NCBI RefSeq assembly: GCF_004114425.1
Contig: NZ_RDQF01000052.1
Span: 1-55,933 of the forward strand
DNA length: 55,933 bases
Direction of reading: 5' to 3'
Origin: Bradyrhizobium vignae
GTDB lineage: Bacteria > Pseudomonadota > Alphaproteobacteria > Rhizobiales > Xanthobacteraceae
Under the pieces are notes generated by a model, which was given only the letters and a program-made list of their open reading frames with translations, was not told where the DNA came from and did not search any database. Each line of letters starts with the position of its first letter. Positions within the stretch are counted from its first letter, which is position 1. Below are positions 52,861 to 55,933 of this stretch, in pieces. Both the position numbers and the translations under genes were made by a program.

Positions 52861-54384
52861 GTGAACGTGCTGTCCGAACAGATCCTTTCCGAATTGCGCG
52901 TCCTGCTGAGCGAAGTGAGCGATGGTGGCAGCGTCGGCCCGTCTGTCTACGACACGGCGCGGGCGCTGCGCTTCCACGGCAACGTCACCGGTCGGCAGGA
53001 CGCGTACGCGTGGCTCATCGCGCAACAACAGGCCGACGGCGGATGGGGAAGCGCGGACTTCCCGCTGTTCCGCCATGCGTCCACCTGGGCAGCGTTACTG
53101 GCATTGCAGCGTGCCGATCCTCTTCCCGGTGCTGCCGATGCAGTCCAGGCGGCAACCCGGTTCCTCCAGCGCCAGCCCGATCCCTACGCGTATGCGGTGC
53201 CGGAAGACGCGCCGATCGGCGCGGAGCTGATCCTGCCGCAGCTTTGCGGTGAGGCCGCATCCTTGCTGGGTACCGTAGCGTTTCCGCGCCATCCAGCGCT
53301 GTTGCCGTTGCGGCAAGCGTGCCTGGACAAGCTGGCGGCGGCGGCGATGTTGCCGAGCGGCCATCCGTTGCTACACTCCTGGGAGGCCTGGGGGACGTCG
53401 CCGACGACCGCATGCCCGGATGACGATGGCAGCATCGGCATCAGTCCTGCGGCCACTGCCGCGTGGCTTGCGCACGCCATGACGCGGGGAAGCACGCCGC
53501 AGGCCGGGCGCGCCGATGCGTATCTCCGGATGGCATCGCGGGCGACGCGCAGCGGCGTCGAAGGCGTCGTTCCCAACGTCTGGCCGATCAATGTTTTCGA
53601 GCCATGCTGGTCGCTGTACACCCTGCATCTGGCCGGACTGTTCGCGCATCCCGGGCTCGCCGAGCCGGTCCGCGTGATTGTCGCACAGCTCGACGCCCGC
53701 CTGAGCGTGCGCGGTCTAGGCCCCGCCTTGCATTTCGCAGCTGATGCGGACGACACCGCCATTGCGTTGTGCGTCCTGCACATTGCAGGCCGCGACGCGG
53801 CGGTCGATGCATTGCGCCATTTTGAAACCGGCGAGCTGTTCGTCACCTTCCCCGGCGAGCGCAATGCCTCGCTGTCGACCAACATCCACGCCCTGCATGC
53901 GTTGCGACTGCTGGGAAAGCCCGCCGCCGGCACCAGCGCCTACGTCGAGGCCAGTCGCAACCCGCACGGTCTCTGGGACAACGAAAAATGGCACGTTTCG
54001 TGGCTGTATCCCACCGCGCATGCGGTCGCTGCGCTGGCGCAGGGCAAGCCCGAGTGGCGGGACGAGCGCGCGCTGGCGGCACTGCTGCGGGCGCAGCGCG
54101 GCGACGGCGGCTGGGGCGCCGGTCGCGCGTCCACATTCGAGGAAACCGCCTATGCGTTGTTCGCATTACGCGTGATGGACGAGAGAGAAAAAACCCCAGG
54201 GCGCCGGCGCATCTCACAGGTGGTGGCGCGTGCGCTAGAGTGGATGCTCGCCCGCCATGCGGCGCATGCATTGCCGAAAACGCCATTGTGGATCGGCAAG
54301 GAACTGTATTGCCCCACTCGGGTCGTGCGCGTGGCCGAACTCGCCGGCTTGTGGCTGGCGCTTCGTTGGGGCGGCCCGTCCTGA
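52861..54384 (+). CDS. cps: ent-Copalyl diphosphate synthase (class II diterpene cyclase)
   Basis: A 507-residue beta/gamma-domain class II cyclase starting at GTG. The catalytic DxDD is visible in FAADADDTAIAL near 290-296. QQQADGGWGSADFP and AQRGDGGWGAG are QW-like repeats of alpha-barrel cyclases; NVWPINVFEPCWSLYTLHL is conserved in bacterial ent-CPSs. It protonates GGPP to give ent-copalyl diphosphate. 22 bp separate it from ks. Confidence 0.95.
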   Translation: MNVLSEQILSELRVLLSEVSDGGSVGPSVYDTARALRFHGNVTGRQDAYAWLIAQQQADGGWGSADFPLFRHASTWAALLALQRADPLPGAADAVQAATRFLQRQPDPYAYAVPEDAPIGAELILPQLCGEAASLLGTVAFPRHPALLPLRQACLDKLAAAAMLPSGHPLLHSWEAWGTSPTTACPDDDGSIGISPAATAAWLAHAMTRGSTPQAGRADAYLRMASRATRSGVEGVVPNVWPINVFEPCWSLYTLHLAGLFAHPGLAEPVRVIVAQLDARLSVRGLGPALHFAADADDTAIALCVLHIAGRDAAVDALRHFETGELFVTFPGERNASLSTNIHALHALRLLGKPAAGTSAYVEASRNPHGLWDNEKWHVSWLYPTAHAVAALAQGKPEWRDERALAALLRAQRGDGGWGAGRASTFEETAYALFALRVMDEREKTPGRRRISQVVARALEWMLARHAAHALPKTPLWIGKELYCPTRVVRVAELAGLWLALRWGGPS

Positions 54385-54406
54385 CCGAGAGAGTAGGAGC
54401 GACGCC

Positions 54407-55309
54407 ATGATCCAGGCAGAACGCGCGCTGCATCAGGTGCTGGAGTGGGGGCGTACCCTGACCGGGTTCGCCGACGAGCATGCCGTAGAAGCGGTGAACG
54501 GCGGCCAGTACATTCTGCAGCGTATCCGCCCGAGCCTGCGCGACATAAGCGTCCGCACCGGTCGCGATCCGCACGACGAAACACTGATCTTGGCGTTCTA
54601 TCGCGAACTGGCGCTGCTGTTCTGGCTCGACGATTGCAACGACCTTGGCCTGATCGTGCCGGAGCAGCTCGCCGCGGTGGAGCAGGCGCTGGGGCAGGGC
54701 GAGCCGTGCGCGCTCCCCGGATTCGAGGGCTGCGCTGTGCTGCGCGCTTCGCTGGCCGCGCTAGCCTACGATCATCGCGACTATGCTCAGCTTCTCGCCG
54801 ATACCAGGCGCTACTGCGCGGCGCTCCGCGCCGGACACGCGCAGGCGGCAGGGCCGGAACGCTGGTCCTACGCCGAGTACCTGCATAACGGCATCGATTC
54901 GATAGCCTACGCCAACGTGTTCTGTTGCCTGTCGTTGCTGTGGGGGCTGGACATGGCGACCTTGCGCGCGCGTCCGGCGTTTCGCCAGGTCCTGCGGCTC
55001 ATCTCCGCGATAGGGCGCCTGCAGAACGATCTGCATGGACGCGACAAGGACACGTCAGCTGGCGAGGCCGACAACGCGGCGATCCTGCTGCTGCAGCGCT
55101 ATCCAGCTATGCCTGTGGTGGAGTTCCTCAGCGACGAACTGGCCGGCTATACGCGCATGCTGCACCGGGTGATGGCGGAAGAACGCTTTCCGGCGCCCTG
55201 GGGATCGTTGATCGAGGCCATGGCGGCCATCTGCGCGCGGTACTACCAGACCTCGGCCAGCCGCTACCGCAGCGACTCTGCGGGGCGAGGCCAGCGTTCG
55301 CCGGCCTGA
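54407..55309 (+). CDS. ks: ent-Kaurene synthase (class I, bacterial type)
   Basis: A 300-residue class I terpene synthase from the ATG at 54407, preceded by AGTAGGAGCG. It has the Mg-binding Asp-rich motif WLDDCNDLG near 73-81 and the NSE-like motif RLQNDLHGRDKDTSAGE near 203-219. It is a single alpha domain, as in rhizobial KSs. It ionises ent-CPP and forms ent-kaurene. It is the last intact gene of the operon. Confidence 0.95.
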   Translation: MIQAERALHQVLEWGRTLTGFADEHAVEAVNGGQYILQRIRPSLRDISVRTGRDPHDETLILAFYRELALLFWLDDCNDLGLIVPEQLAAVEQALGQGEPCALPGFEGCAVLRASLAALAYDHRDYAQLLADTRRYCAALRAGHAQAAGPERWSYAEYLHNGIDSIAYANVFCCLSLLWGLDMATLRARPAFRQVLRLISAIGRLQNDLHGRDKDTSAGEADNAAILLLQRYPAMPVVEFLSDELAGYTRMLHRVMAEERFPAPWGSLIEAMAAICARYYQTSASRYRSDSAGRGQRSPA

Positions 55310-55393
55310 ACGCGCGGGAGGCGGCGGCGTGCGCGCGCTGCCGCGGTTCGGTCCGACGCAACGCCGTCGCCCGGGGCGACGGACGGAGCGAGC

Positions 55394-55474
55394 ATGAGCA
55401 ACACCGCTCTGAGCCGGCGCAAGGACGACTATCTGGACATGGTGCTGGATCGGCGACACGATTTGGACGTGTGA
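55394..55474 (+). pseudogene. idi: Stub of type-2 isopentenyl-diphosphate isomerase (idi)
   Basis: A 26-residue frame starting MSNTALSRRKDDYLDMVLDR and ending RHDLDV then TGA. The RKDDxLDxVL opening is characteristic of FMN-dependent type-2 IPP isomerases of about 350 residues, an accessory gene of gibberellin operons in some bacteria. The rest is gone, and what follows shows no IDI blocks. The gene was probably cut by deletion or insertion. It lies 84 bp after ks, as an operon gene would. Confidence 0.6.
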
Positions 55475-55933
55475 CCTTTGCCTTCGGAGGGCAACGGTCA
55501 GTCAAGGCTGGGAGGCGCCCAGTGCTTTCCGAATAGAAACTGCGCAGCCAGCGGAGTGGTCTCGGCAATTGTGGCCGGCTGTACGAAGGTGTCGACGAAC
55601 ATGAGCCACTGTTCGATTTTTCCCGAATTGTGCCGCTTTAGTCAGATACCGAGGTTCGTCACGCTTCCAAGTACGCCACCAAATGCATTCATAAGAGCTT
55701 AGCGCGGATCTAGCGGACTGCCTCATGCGAAGGACGGGATAAGATATCGTAGGTTTGGTTGGTGTGGGGAAAGGCGGTAGCGCTCCCCCGCTACCATGAA
55801 TTACCCTGTCCGGCCCGGAGACATGGGTAACGAAACGTACCTAAGAGATGGGTGACAACCTCGTGCCGATCGGGTTGTCGCGGGGTTTCAAAGTCATCTG
55901 CTCCAAGTTCGCTTCAAATTGAGATGGCCTGCA
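55475..55933. other. Gene debris and probable IS end downstream of the gibberellin operon
   Basis: No intact gene. On the minus strand 55498-55641 is an open C-terminal fragment containing QWLMFVDTFVQPATIAETTP and ending GKHWAPPSLD-stop; it looks coding, but I cannot name the family. From about 55795, GGAGACATGGGTAAC and AGAGATGGGTGACA resemble the terminal region of IS481-type elements, so an IS may begin here and continue beyond the window. Both calls are tentative. Confidence 0.35.

Noticed and set aside
1..55933. tRNA, rRNA genes or CRISPR arrays
   Set aside because: None was recognised. The only regular short repeats are the three iteron-like copies after repA, which are too few and too close-spaced for a CRISPR array.

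Overview
The window looks like part of a symbiosis island or integrative conjugative element (ICE) from a rhizobial alphaproteobacterium, most likely Bradyrhizobium or a close relative. The reasons are high GC, an alphaproteobacterial ICE backbone (ArdC, ParB-like, strawberry-notch helicase, Toprim, DUF2493, DUF736, DUF2285, RepA, DUF2840, TraF, relaxase, TraG, trb), and a complete-looking rhizobial gibberellin operon at the right end. No integrase, att site, rRNA or tRNA was recognised, so neither end of the element is in view.

Layout. 1-52: 5' end of an IS transposase. 109-3893 (-): a pseudokinase-helicase fusion protein followed by a small winged-helix gene that stops next to the IS. 4080-8060: a DNA-repair/maintenance cluster (SRAP, zinc-ribbon protein, Nudix, metallophosphoesterase, ATP-dependent DNA ligase, DUF3606), in which three neighbouring genes carry small frameshifting indels. 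8061-9240: repeat-rich non-coding DNA. 9312-20799: plasmid/ICE maintenance genes, two of which (ardC and the parB-like gene) share a hairpin leader. 21018-23313: an IclR regulator and relics of a citryl-CoA lyase, a DASS transporter and a DUF2285 gene. 23446-31710: AlpA-like protein, RepA with iteron-like repeats, DUF2840, TraF peptidase, lytic transglycosylase, relaxase, TraG and a CopG protein. 31845-33173: an MFS transporter wedged between copG and trbB. 33355-42959: trbBCDEJKLFGI plus a DUF2274 gene. 43143-45646 (-): a TauD-type dioxygenase and a PaiB-like flavoprotein. 46379-55309: the gibberellin operon cyp112-cyp114-fd-sdr-cyp117-ggps-cps-ks, followed by a 26-codon idi stub and probable IS debris.

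How it works together. Relaxase, TraG and the Trb type IV secretion proteins would process and export the element. RepA, the iterons and the partition/helicase genes would maintain its circular form, and ArdC would protect incoming DNA. The cargo operon would make GGPP, then ent-CPP, ent-kaurene, ent-kaurenoic acid, GA12-aldehyde and GA12. The GA12 to GA9 step depends on CYP112, which as written is broken by two +1 frameshifts.

Caution. At least seven genes have small indels, several of them in homopolymers (A5, G8, CCC). Either the island is decaying or the assembly has homopolymer errors; raw reads would decide. The most unusual novel candidate is the left-end pseudokinase-helicase/winged-helix pair, which has the architecture of a phage-defence module.
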